From Pyxidicoccus xibeiensis (GTDB taxonomy: Bacteria; Myxococcota; Myxococcia; Myxococcales; Myxococcaceae), in the NCBI RefSeq assembly GCF_024198175.1, contig NZ_JAJVKV010000020.1, positions 62,001 to 126,000 on the forward strand: a stretch of 64,000 nucleotides of DNA, written 5' to 3'. Under the pieces are notes generated by a model, which searched no databases, was not told the origin of the DNA, and saw nothing but the letters and a program-made list of their open reading frames with translations. This document shows positions 48,965 to 63,043 of this stretch, piece after piece. The stretch's first letter is position 1; each line of letters begins with the position of its first letter. Position numbers and translations under genes: made by a program.

Positions 48965-49617
48965 GCGCCGCGAAGAAGGCGGTCCGGAAGGGGCGCTTCA
49001 TCGTCCTGGAGGGGCTCGACGGCGCCGGCACCACCACGCAGGTGGAGCGGCTGGCGGCGGTGCTGCGCGCGGAGGGGCACGAGGTGCTCACCACGCGCGA
49101 GCCCTCCGACGGGCCCGTGGGCACGATGATTCGCCAGGCCCTCACGGGCCGGCTGGGGCTGCCCGGTGGGGCGGGGCCCCTGTCCCCGGAGACGCTGGCG
49201 CTGCTGTTCGCGGCGGACCGGACGGACCACCTCACCGCGCGCGTGCTGCCCGCGCTGGCCGCGGGCAAGGTCGTCCTGTGCGACCGCTACGTGCTGTCCT
49301 CGCTCGCGTACCAGGGGGCCTCGCTGCCCATGGAGTGGGTGGACGCGGTGAATGCGTGCGCGGTGTCTCCGGACCTGACGCTCTTCGTGGGCGTGGCGCC
49401 GGAGGTGGCGGCGCGGCGGCGCGCGGCCCGCGGTGGGCCGGCGGAGCTGTTCGAGGCGGACGAGGCGCAGCGGCGCATCGCGAAGCAGTACGTGGCGGCC
49501 ATCCGCCTGCTCTCGACGCGGGAGCGCATCGTCCCCATCGACGGGGAGCAGGGCATCGAGGCCGTGACGGAGGCCTCGATGAAGGAGATTCGCAAGCTGC
49601 TCGGCCGCAAGCGCTGA
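48961..49617 (+). CDS. tmk: Thymidylate kinase
   Basis: dTMP kinase phosphorylates dTMP to dTDP. The 218-residue protein has the P-loop GLDGAGTTTQ near residues 18-27, the TREPSDGPVG motif, and DRYVLSSLAYQG. The lid region with basic residues (ARRRAARGGPAELFE) identifies the common bacterial type. The GTG start at 48961 overlaps the stop of the small membrane protein gene. It is convergent with the next lipoprotein gene (9 bp between stops). holB, its frequent neighbour elsewhere, is absent. Confidence 0.94.
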   Translation: MSAAKKAVRKGRFIVLEGLDGAGTTTQVERLAAVLRAEGHEVLTTREPSDGPVGTMIRQALTGRLGLPGGAGPLSPETLALLFAADRTDHLTARVLPALAAGKVVLCDRYVLSSLAYQGASLPMEWVDAVNACAVSPDLTLFVGVAPEVAARRRAARGGPAELFEADEAQRRIAKQYVAAIRLLSTRERIVPIDGEQGIEAVTEASMKEIRKLLGRKR

Positions 49618-49626
49618 GCCGCGGCG

Positions 49627-50211
49627 TCAGCGGGGGAGGTCGAACTCGATGTCGGCCTCGGCGGCGCTGCCCGGGCACGAGCCGGCCAGTGTCCCCGTCA
49701 ACTGCAGCTTCAGCCGCCCCGACAGCCAGACGTCGCTGTTGTGCTCCAGCACGAGCTGGCCCTTCACCTGCTGGACCGAGGGCTCCGTGGGAGGGGCGCC
49801 GAAGCAGCCGGTGTTGGCCCACGCTGCAACGACACCCGGCGAGTGCCCCGCACCCGGGGTGAACGCAACCTGCCCCGACGTTTCGACGGGGACGGTGGTC
49901 GTGCCTTCCAGGGTCAGGGTTGCCGGTCCGGTGCCCAGCAGGGCCTCGTCCAGGGTGACGTTGATGCACACGCTCGTCTCGTCGTCGACGGCGTTGGGGA
50001 TGGGGTCGTGGGTGCCGCAGAACCAGAGGCCGCGCGGCGTGACGGAGGGCAGCCGCTCGATGCGCTCCTCGTCGAAGTCCCTCCACGTCTCGCCATACTT
50101 CACCCGGAGGGTGTCCTCTTCCGCCTCCTTGGAGTCGCAGGCGGTGAGCGAGAGCAGCAGCAGCGCGAGGGGCCAGGGGGTGCGCCGGTAGTGGGACGGA
50201 TTGCAACGCAT
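49627..50211 (-). CDS. Lipoprotein of unknown function
   Basis: The 194-residue product has a signal peptide (PWPLALLLLSLTAC) with a lipobox Cys near residue 25. The mature domain is beta-rich with an acidic stretch (KEAEEDTLRVKYGETWRDFDEERIERL) and conserved-looking Cys residues at CGTHD, CINVT and CFGAPP. I do not recognise the family. An alternative start at 50226 adds five residues. It is divergent from the CinA-type gene and convergent with tmk. Confidence 0.65.
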   Translation of the reverse strand: MRCNPSHYRRTPWPLALLLLSLTACDSKEAEEDTLRVKYGETWRDFDEERIERLPSVTPRGLWFCGTHDPIPNAVDDETSVCINVTLDEALLGTGPATLTLEGTTTVPVETSGQVAFTPGAGHSPGVVAAWANTGCFGAPPTEPSVQQVKGQLVLEHNSDVWLSGRLKLQLTGTLAGSCPGSAAEADIEFDLPR

Positions 50212-50363
50212 GGACAGGTCGTTCATGCCGTCGGGTTGTGCAATCCAGGTGCCGGGAGGGTGCGAGAGGGAGAGGGCTGGACGAGAGGCCAGGAGGCGCA
50301 TCGGATTTCTGATTCGGGCAACGGACTTCCGGGCGATTCCGTCTGCATCCGAAGCGCTTGCGC

Positions 50364-50369
50364 TAGAGT
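50364..50369 (+). promoter_or_regulatory. Candidate -10 box (TAGAGT) for the CinA-type gene
   Basis: TAGAGT ends 11 nt before the ATG at 50381. A clear -35 is not visible. Confidence 0.35.
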
Positions 50370-50380
50370 CCGGCCCCTCT

Positions 50381-51118
50381 ATGGAGCGCACCGGCGCAGC
50401 GGCGGTCATCATCGGAAACGAGGTCCTGACCGCCAAGGTGCAGGACCTCAACGGCCCCCATCTCATCAAGCGGCTGCGCGAGGTGGGCATTCCCCTGCGC
50501 TCGGTGGAAACCGTCCTCGACGACGTGGACGCCATCGTGGACGCGGTGGCCCGGGCCCGGCAGAAGGCGCGCTACGTCTTCACCAGCGGCGGCATCGGCC
50601 CCACGCACGACGACGTCACCGTGCGCGCGGTGGCCATGGCCATGGGCAAGCCGGTGGTGCGGCTGCCGGAGATGGTGGCCCTCATCACCGCGCGGGCGCC
50701 GGACGGCAAGGTGACGCCGGAGGGCATGCGGCTGGCGGACGCGCCGGAGGGCTCGGTGCTGCTGCCCCAGGCGGGCACCTGGTACCCGGTGCTGACGGTG
50801 GAGGACGTGTACCTGCTGCCCGGGGTGCCGCAGCTCTTCCGGATGCAGCTGGAGACGGTGCTCGGGCGCCTGAGCGGGACGCCGGTGGTGCTGAGCGCCC
50901 TCTACCTGCGCCTGGGCGAGAGCGACATCGCCGGCGTGCTGGACCGCGTGGCGCTGGACATGCCGCACGTGGCCATCGGCTCCTACCCGGAGTTCGACCC
51001 GGGCAAGGACTACCGGGTGAAGGTCACCGTGGAGGCCGCCGAGTCCGGCTCCGTGGAGGACGCCACGGGGCGCATCGTCAGCGGCCTTCCCGAAGGTGCG
51101 GTGGTGCGGCGGGAGTAG
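50381..51118 (+). CDS. CinA-type molybdopterin-binding (MoCF) domain protein
   Basis: The 245-residue protein consists of the MoCF domain found at the N-terminus of CinA: AAVIIGNEVLTAKVQDLNG, then YVFTSGGIGPTHDDVT, a segment that binds nucleotide in this fold. The C-terminal nicotinamide-nucleotide deamidase domain of full-length CinA is absent. In CinA the MoCF domain acts as an ADP-ribose pyrophosphatase. The C-terminal 60 residues (AIGSYPEFDPGKDYRVKVTVEA) match the COG1058 extension. It ends 16 bp from the stop of the convergent TPR gene. Confidence 0.85.
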   Translation: MERTGAAAVIIGNEVLTAKVQDLNGPHLIKRLREVGIPLRSVETVLDDVDAIVDAVARARQKARYVFTSGGIGPTHDDVTVRAVAMAMGKPVVRLPEMVALITARAPDGKVTPEGMRLADAPEGSVLLPQAGTWYPVLTVEDVYLLPGVPQLFRMQLETVLGRLSGTPVVLSALYLRLGESDIAGVLDRVALDMPHVAIGSYPEFDPGKDYRVKVTVEAAESGSVEDATGRIVSGLPEGAVVRRE

Positions 51119-51134
51119 CGCCCGCCGCCACCGG

Positions 51135-54100
51135 CTACAGCGACATCCCCAGCCGCTGGCGCAGCCGGAAGAAGTCGTCGGTGAAGGAGAAGGCGAGCAG
51201 CATGCGCAGCCGCTCGCCCTCGCGCACGGCCTGGAGCACGGGCTCCGCGGTGTCCAGGCGCGCTCCGGCGAAGTTCGGGTCCTCGCGCAGCACCATGCCC
51301 AGGCCCACGGCCACGTCGCCGCACATCAGCATGCCCGCGCGGTCCGCGGAGTAGTCCAGCGCGTCCAGCCACTGCGCCAGCTCCACCTTCTGCACGTCGC
51401 CCATGGCCATCGCCGGAGTCTCCAGCGCCTTGAGGGCCTTGCGCGAGTACGCCTTGCGCAGCTGCTTCACCGTCTCGTCGTTGCGCCGGCCCAGCGCGGT
51501 GAACTGCGGCGCGTGGATGCGGATGGAGCTGCCGAACAGGTCCGCCGTCTCGCCCTGCGACAGCTTCTCCAGCACCGCCGCCTTGTTCAGCAGGCCCAGC
51601 GCCGCGCGCCCCAGCAGGAACTTCTGCTCCCGCGCGTTGAAGCGCCGCACCACGTCCTGGCCGATGCACACCGCCATCGGCTCGGTGGTCTCCAGCACCG
51701 TCAGCCCGCGCTTGGCCTGGTACGCGTCGAACTCCTCCACGCCGAAGACCTGCGCCACCGTGCGCATGGCCTTGTACACGGCCGAGTCCGGCTTCAGCTT
51801 GTCCGTCTTGGGGTTGACGCCCACGATGTCGAAGGTCGGCGGGTACACCTTCTCCAGCTGGTCGCCCACCGCGCGCAGCACCTCGAGCATCGGCCCGCGC
51901 GCCTGCGGGTGCAGCAGCACCGCGTCCACGTCCGTGGAGTTGAGCGCCTCGCGCGCCTCCTGCGCCAGCCGCGAGCGGCCCTCCATGTAGAAGGCCTGCT
52001 CCACCTCGTTGGCCGAGCGCAGGAACGTCAGCACCGCCGCCGCGCAGAAGGCCTTGTCGTTCTGCCGCAGGCCCTCCCACAGCTTGAAGAGCTTGTGCAG
52101 GCTGTCCACCCGCGTCGGGTCCTGGCGGAGGATCTGCCGGTGCTCTTCAATCGCCATCGGCACCGACGAGGTGTCTCGCGCGTACAGCTCCGCGAGCGCA
52201 GTGCGCGCCGTCAGGTTGGTGCCGTCTCCGTCCACCACCTGGCGGTACATCGCCGTGGCCCGCGCCGGCTCGGCCAGGGGCCCCGCGTACAGGTCCGCCG
52301 ACCGCATCCGCAGCGTGGCCGCCCGCTTCGGGTCCACCGGCAGCTGCGTCTGGGCCTGCGCCTCCAGCAGCTGCGCCAGCTCCGGCAGGTTGCGAGCGCG
52401 CTCGTACAGCGTCACCAGCCGGTCGATGAGCGCCGGGTTGCCCGGCGTCAGCTCCAGCGCGCGGCGGTAGAGCGGGGTGGCCGCGGCCGCGTCGCCCAGG
52501 CCATCGTCGTAGGTGCGCGCCAGCTCCAGCGTGAGGCGTGCCCGGGCGTCCGCCGGCAGCTCCTGCTGCAGCAGCTTGTGCAGGCAGTCCACCGCGCCGG
52601 CCCAGTTGCGGCCCTGCGCGTGCAGCCCGGCCAGCCGCTCCAGCGCCTCTACGTTGCGGGGCAGGGTGGCCAGCACCGTCTGGTAGTGCGCCGCCGCGCG
52701 GCCCGAGTCATTCAGGTGCGTGGCGTACAGGTTGCCCAGCGTCAGGTGCAGCTGCGCCAGGGCGCGCGGGTCTCCGCCCTGCTGCACGCGCTGGCTCAGC
52801 ATGGCGGCCGCGTCCGCGTACTGCTGCGCCTCCAGCAGCAGCGAGCCTCGCAGCTCCAGCGCCTCCGGCTGGCCCGGCTGCGCGGCCAGCGCCTTCTCCA
52901 GCAGCGCCAGCGCGCGCGGCTTGTCGCCCAGGGCCGTGTGGTACAGGCGCGCCGCGCCGACGAACGCCGTCGCCGCCGCGGTGCCGTCCTTCAGCGCCAG
53001 CTTCGCCTCACCGCGCCGCTCCTGCAGCGCCGCCAGGTCCGCCGAGCCGCCCCGCTGCGCGAGCAGCTCCTCCAGGCCCGTCTGCGCGGCGGGGTGCAGC
53101 GGGTCCTTCTCCAGCGCCTGCCGGTACAGCGCCGCCGCGCCGTCCGTGTCGCCCTGGCGTCCCGCGGCCAGCTTCGCCGCGGCGATGAGGGCGTCGATGA
53201 TGCCGCGCGGGTCCCGGCTGGCGCCGGCCTCGGCTTCGAGGGCGGCGCGCGCCCCGGCCACGTCGCCCCGCTTGAGCGCCACGCGCCGCGCGCCCTGCAG
53301 CGCGGGCAGGCACTGCGGCTGCAGCTCCAGGGCCTGCTTGTAGAGGGCCGCCGCGCGCTCCAGGTCGTTGAAGCGCGTATCCGCCAGCTCGGCGGTGCGC
53401 AGCAGCATCTCCAGCGCCTCGTCGGCGTCCTGCGCCGCCGCCAGCCGCATGGTGTAGAGGCGCGCCAGCCCCGCTGCGTCACCGGCCTGCCGCAGCCCGC
53501 GCTCCAGCACGAAGGCCAGCCGCGCATCGCCCGGGTCGGCCTCGAAGGCGCGCTTGTACGCCTCCAGCGTGCCCTCGGCGGGCGTCTTGTCCAAATCCAG
53601 CGCGGCGGACAGGCGCAGCGCGGTGGCCAGGCGCGGGTCGTTCACCCGCTCGGCGATGCGCTGGCGCAGCTCGGCGCGGCGCGGGCGGTCCGCGGCGCGG
53701 ATGCGCTCCAGCAGCGTGAGGGCGGTGAGGTTGCCCGTGTCCAGCCCCAGCACCGCCTCGCAGCACTGGGCCGCGCGGGACGGCTCCTGGAAGCGGTCCA
53801 GGTACAGCCGCGCCAGCTTGAGGTACGCCGTCACCTTGGCCGCGGGCGTGCCACCCACCTGCGTCTCGCGGTCCAGGATGGCCACCAGCTCCTTCACGTT
53901 GTCCTGGGCCAGGTACAGCCGCTCCAGGGCCCGCAGCGTGGCGGCGTGGCCGGGCGTCAGGCGCAGCACCTCCTGGTACGTGTCGATGGCCAGCTCCGGC
54001 CGGTGGAGGGCGTCCTCCCAGATGGCCGCGGCCTGGTACAGCGCGTTGGCGCGCTCCAGCGGGTCCGTGCGGTTGGCGGCCTCCGCGCGCAGCACCTCCA

Positions 54101-56204
54101 CCAGGCTCTCCCACGCGTTCTGCGCCCGGTAGATGCGGGCCAGCGCGCGCAGCGCCGGGAAGTAGCTGGGCGCCAGCATCAGCGCCTCCTGGTAGGAGGC
54201 AACGGCCTCGTTCTCGCGCTGCAGCCGCTGCTCGTACAGCTCGCCAATCTTGTAGATGAGCGCGGCGGCCTGTTCCATGGAGGGGGAGGCCTCCGACTCC
54301 GCCCGGTACATGTCCACGAGCTTCTCCCAGCGGCCGTCCTGCGCGTACAGCCGGCCCAGCGCCTTGAGCGCGGGCAGGTAGGACGGGGACAGCGCCAGCA
54401 CGCGCTCGTAGGCGGAGATGGCGCCCGCGCGGTCCTTCAGGTGCTCGTCGAGAATCTCCGCGTTGCGGTGCAGGAGCGACAGCACCTGCTTGGTGTCGCT
54501 CGCGAGCGACGCCTCCAGGTCATGGGTGTCCAGCAGCTCGCGGTAGCGCGCGGCCCGCTCGTACAGCCGCGCCAGGTTGCGGATGGTGGGCAGGTGGTCC
54601 GACGCCAGGTCGAGGATGCGCTTCATGCACTCGATGGCGTGGTCCAGGTCCCCCAGCCGGTCCTCGTACACCACCGCCATCTTGTTCAGCGTGGTGATGA
54701 GCTGGTCGCGGTCGGACGTCTGGAGCAGGTCCTGCTCGTACATGGCCACCAGCTCCGCGAAGCGGCCCTGGCGCTCGTAGAGGCGGGTGAGGGCCTTCTG
54801 CGCGGGGAGGTAGCCGGGCTGCAGCTGGAGGCAGGTGTTGTAGCGGGTGATGGCGTCTTCCTGCCGGCCCAGCCGCTCCTCGAGGATCTCCGCCGCCTTG
54901 TACATGCGGGCGGCCTTCTGCTTCGCGTCCTCGGCGGCTGCGACCTCCGCGTCGAAGACGGAGACCAGCCCCTCCCAGTTCTGCATGCGGTAGTACAGCT
55001 TGCCCAGGCCCGCGAGCGCCGCCGCGTGGCCGGGGATGCGCGCGACGATGGCCTGGTAGCGCGCCGCCGCGTCCGCCTCGCGCTTGAGGGTCTCCTCGTA
55101 CAGCGCGGCCAGGCGCAGGTTGGTGGCCACCAGCTCGCTCTCGTCGTTGAGCGAGCCCACGCGCGCCAGCAGCACGTCCGCCAGCTCCTCGTAGCGGCCC
55201 TGTGTCTCGTAGATGCCGGCCAGCTCGCTGAGCACCAGCGGCTCGTTCGGGGACACGTTGCGCGCGGCCAGCAGCGCGGCCAGCGCGTCGTCGTTGCGGC
55301 CCGCGCGCTCGTAGACCTTGGCAATCTGCAGGTACGCGGGCGCCGCCTGCGCGCCCAGCGCTCCAGCCTCGGCCGTCAGCGCGGCGAGCAGCTCGTCGGT
55401 GCGGCCATCGCGCTCGGCCACGCGCTTCATGGCCGCCAGCAGCAGCAGGTCCGAGCGGTCCAGCGCGAAGGCCTCGCGGTAGAGGGCGGCGGCGGCCTCG
55501 CGCTGCTTCAGGCGCTCCTCGGCGAGCAGGCCTGCGGAGGTGAGGTAGTGCGCGCGCAGCGACGGCTGCTGCACGGCGGCGGACAGCAGCCGGTACACCT
55601 CCACCAGCGCCTGCGAGTCATTGCGCGCGGCGTAGACGGACTCGAGCTGGGTGAGGACGACCACGTCGGTGGGCCGGCGCTCCAGGCACAGCTTGAGGCA
55701 CGCGGTGGAGTCGTCGTCGCGGGACAGGCGCTCCTGGAGGATGATGCCCTTCTCGAAGAGGAGCGCGGCCTGGTGGCGGGTGTCGCCGGTGGCGGCCAGC
55801 TCCGCGTCCAGCAACTGCAGCACCATCTGCCAGTTGCCCACGTCCGCGAAGAGGCGGCGCGCGGCGCGGATGTTGACGAGGTAGCGGGGCGCCAGCTTGT
55901 ACGCGCTCTGGAAGGCCACGGCCGCGTTGCGCGGGTTCTTCAGCGGCTCCTCCCAGAGCAGGCCCACCTCGTGGAAGAGCAGCGCGGCGGCGTGCGGGTC
56001 CGTGGCGCTGAGGGCCTTTGCCTCGCGCTCCAGCGAGGCGATGCGCTCGCGGGCTTCATCCTCGGCGCTGGCGTTCACCGCCGCGACGGGCAGGGCGGCC
56101 GTGTTCTGTGCCAGCGTCTCCGTGGCGCTCTTCGCGGGCGCTCCGGGAATGGGCGGAGGGGCCACGGGGAGAGGGGGACGCGGGACGTCGTTGCGCTCGC
56201 TCAT
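51135..56204 (-). CDS. Giant tetratricopeptide-repeat protein
   Basis: The 1689-residue protein has a Pro-rich disordered N-terminus (residues 1-40) and then about 30 or more TPR-like helical hairpins to about residue 1350. Typical units read YYRMQNWEGLVSVFDAE and LARLYERAARYRELLD. The remaining 300 residues form a distinct C-terminal domain (PPTFDIVGVNPKTDKLKPDS onward) that looks folded and possibly metal-free helical. No signal peptide or membrane helix is seen, so it is probably cytoplasmic. The repeats suggest a large scaffold. No sequence similarity assigns a pathway. The start at 56204 is the only reasonable ATG. Confidence 0.85.
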   Translation of the reverse strand: MSERNDVPRPPLPVAPPPIPGAPAKSATETLAQNTAALPVAAVNASAEDEARERIASLEREAKALSATDPHAAALLFHEVGLLWEEPLKNPRNAAVAFQSAYKLAPRYLVNIRAARRLFADVGNWQMVLQLLDAELAATGDTRHQAALLFEKGIILQERLSRDDDSTACLKLCLERRPTDVVVLTQLESVYAARNDSQALVEVYRLLSAAVQQPSLRAHYLTSAGLLAEERLKQREAAAALYREAFALDRSDLLLLAAMKRVAERDGRTDELLAALTAEAGALGAQAAPAYLQIAKVYERAGRNDDALAALLAARNVSPNEPLVLSELAGIYETQGRYEELADVLLARVGSLNDESELVATNLRLAALYEETLKREADAAARYQAIVARIPGHAAALAGLGKLYYRMQNWEGLVSVFDAEVAAAEDAKQKAARMYKAAEILEERLGRQEDAITRYNTCLQLQPGYLPAQKALTRLYERQGRFAELVAMYEQDLLQTSDRDQLITTLNKMAVVYEDRLGDLDHAIECMKRILDLASDHLPTIRNLARLYERAARYRELLDTHDLEASLASDTKQVLSLLHRNAEILDEHLKDRAGAISAYERVLALSPSYLPALKALGRLYAQDGRWEKLVDMYRAESEASPSMEQAAALIYKIGELYEQRLQRENEAVASYQEALMLAPSYFPALRALARIYRAQNAWESLVEVLRAEAANRTDPLERANALYQAAAIWEDALHRPELAIDTYQEVLRLTPGHAATLRALERLYLAQDNVKELVAILDRETQVGGTPAAKVTAYLKLARLYLDRFQEPSRAAQCCEAVLGLDTGNLTALTLLERIRAADRPRRAELRQRIAERVNDPRLATALRLSAALDLDKTPAEGTLEAYKRAFEADPGDARLAFVLERGLRQAGDAAGLARLYTMRLAAAQDADEALEMLLRTAELADTRFNDLERAAALYKQALELQPQCLPALQGARRVALKRGDVAGARAALEAEAGASRDPRGIIDALIAAAKLAAGRQGDTDGAAALYRQALEKDPLHPAAQTGLEELLAQRGGSADLAALQERRGEAKLALKDGTAAATAFVGAARLYHTALGDKPRALALLEKALAAQPGQPEALELRGSLLLEAQQYADAAAMLSQRVQQGGDPRALAQLHLTLGNLYATHLNDSGRAAAHYQTVLATLPRNVEALERLAGLHAQGRNWAGAVDCLHKLLQQELPADARARLTLELARTYDDGLGDAAAATPLYRRALELTPGNPALIDRLVTLYERARNLPELAQLLEAQAQTQLPVDPKRAATLRMRSADLYAGPLAEPARATAMYRQVVDGDGTNLTARTALAELYARDTSSVPMAIEEHRQILRQDPTRVDSLHKLFKLWEGLRQNDKAFCAAAVLTFLRSANEVEQAFYMEGRSRLAQEAREALNSTDVDAVLLHPQARGPMLEVLRAVGDQLEKVYPPTFDIVGVNPKTDKLKPDSAVYKAMRTVAQVFGVEEFDAYQAKRGLTVLETTEPMAVCIGQDVVRRFNAREQKFLLGRAALGLLNKAAVLEKLSQGETADLFGSSIRIHAPQFTALGRRNDETVKQLRKAYSRKALKALETPAMAMGDVQKVELAQWLDALDYSADRAGMLMCGDVAVGLGMVLREDPNFAGARLDTAEPVLQAVREGERLRMLLAFSFTDDFFRLRQRLGMSL

Positions 56205-56452
56205 GGGAAGCCGGCTCCGGTGGCCAGGGCGGGGGAGGAGAGCCTGGCCGGTGCCGGTCGTAACACGCGCCCGACCGGTCTCTCAACTTCCCGACTTTCC
56301 TGACGTTTTGGGTGCCAGCCACCCCAGGGAGCGGGCAGGCGGCGCACTCCGGGTGCGAGCCGGGGCGCTCCAGGCGGGGCGCGCCCAGGCCATCGCCGGG
56401 TGCATGTCGCACCATTCGCGCCTGGATGTTTTGAAGTGCCCGCGGAAGGGGG

Positions 56453-57016
56453 CTAACGCGGCTGGCTCCGGGTGCCTCCCCGCCGGGCCCGCCACTCCTC
56501 ACGGCTCTGGCCCCAGGCCTCCGTCACCGCGTTGTCGTACGGGGGCGGCATCTTCACGGGGCCCAGCAGCTTCGAGCCCAGCCTCCGGGCGACCTCCTGG
56601 GACGCGACGTTCTCCGGGACGATGCTGTGGATGACCTCCGTCCAGCCCAGCTGGTCGAAGGCCCAGTCCATGGACGCCGTCGCCGCCTCGGTGGCGTAGC
56701 CCTTGCCCCAGGCGTCGCGGATGAGGGCCCAGCCAACCTCCGGCCCGGGCCAGCCTTCCGGCTTCCACGGGCCCACGCGTCCCACCCACCGGCCCGTCGC
56801 CTTCTCCAGCACGGAGAACATGCCGAAGCCCTGCAGCGCCCACGCGCCCGCCATGGTGCTCATCGCCCGGAACACCAGCGGGCGGGGATTCACACCGCCG
56901 ATGAAGCGCGCCGACTCCGGGTCCCCCGCGAGGATGCAGAACCCATCCAGGTCCTCCAGCGCCGTGGGGCGCAGGATCAGGCGGGCGGTCTCGAGCGTGG
57001 GTCCTGGAGCAATCAT
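56453..57016 (-). CDS. GNAT family N-acetyltransferase (RimJ-like)
   Basis: The 187-residue protein begins LETARLILRPTALEDLDGFC, the standard start of RimJ/RimL-type acetyltransferases. The acetyl-CoA-binding motif is in EVGWALIRDAWGKGYATEAA, followed by SIVPENVASQEVARRLGSKL. It probably acetylates an amine of a protein N-terminus or a small molecule. The ATG at 57016 has a gaggag site 8 nt upstream. It is transcribed in the same direction as the cytochrome genes but is separated from them by a terminator. Confidence 0.92.
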   Translation of the reverse strand: MIAPGPTLETARLILRPTALEDLDGFCILAGDPESARFIGGVNPRPLVFRAMSTMAGAWALQGFGMFSVLEKATGRWVGRVGPWKPEGWPGPEVGWALIRDAWGKGYATEAATASMDWAFDQLGWTEVIHSIVPENVASQEVARRLGSKLLGPVKMPPPYDNAVTEAWGQSREEWRARRGGTRSQPR

Positions 57017-57110
57017 GTCCGTCTCCTCGCGAGCAGTGGAGCTTCTGGGGCCCGCGCCTTCATGCCTTTCATACCTGGACGCGCGACGCGGGGCGTGGCT
57101 GAAAAACAAA

Positions 57111-57142
57111 CGCGGCTGCCCTGGATGACCGGGGCAGCCGCG
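57111..57142 (-). terminator. Rho-independent terminator of the downstream propeller-cytochrome gene
   Basis: Arms cgcggctgccc (57111-57121) and gggcagccgcg (57132-57142) form a perfect 11-bp stem. On the minus strand it is followed by tttgtttttc, a good U-run, 20 nt after the stop at 57163. Confidence 0.8.
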
Positions 57143-57162
57143 CGTGCTTCTCAGGACCTTGG

Positions 57163-59943
<2,781 letters not shown>

Positions 59944-60110
59944 GGTGCCTCGCTCAAGGGTGTCGGACGCTCGTGCGCTCCGGAGGCGGAGGCACGAAGA
60001 GGCGCAGGTCGTGCGCGTCCCCAGCGTAGGCGGAAATATCGAACAGTGAACAGCGCGGTTCCGCCCGGGGCCACGCCGACCTCAGGCGCGGCTCCGAGCG
60101 GGGACGACGC

Positions 60111-62903
<2,793 letters not shown>

Positions 62904-63043
62904 TGGGCCTCACGCAAGGGATTGACCCGGATGGTCATCCCGAGAGCAGGAGGCCCAACTCTACCATCACTTTATGTGCGTGCTGGATTCACCTGATGTT
63001 TAAATTGTATGTGCATGGCGGATACGGGTGTTCAGCCTACCCG
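62904..63043. other. 140-bp AT-richer region upstream of copy 2
   Basis: The segment from about 62955 to 63015 has a much lower GC content than its surroundings and contains TACAAT on the minus strand (plus-strand attgta at about 63006). It probably holds the promoter of the propeller-cytochrome gene, but no well-spaced -35 is certain. Confidence 0.4.

Noticed and set aside
51096..56303. 1735-codon open frame on the plus strand
   Set aside because: It is antisense to the TPR protein gene over its full length. Its composition (long Arg/Gln/Val/Leu runs, no domain) is what a high-GC coding strand produces in the opposite frame.
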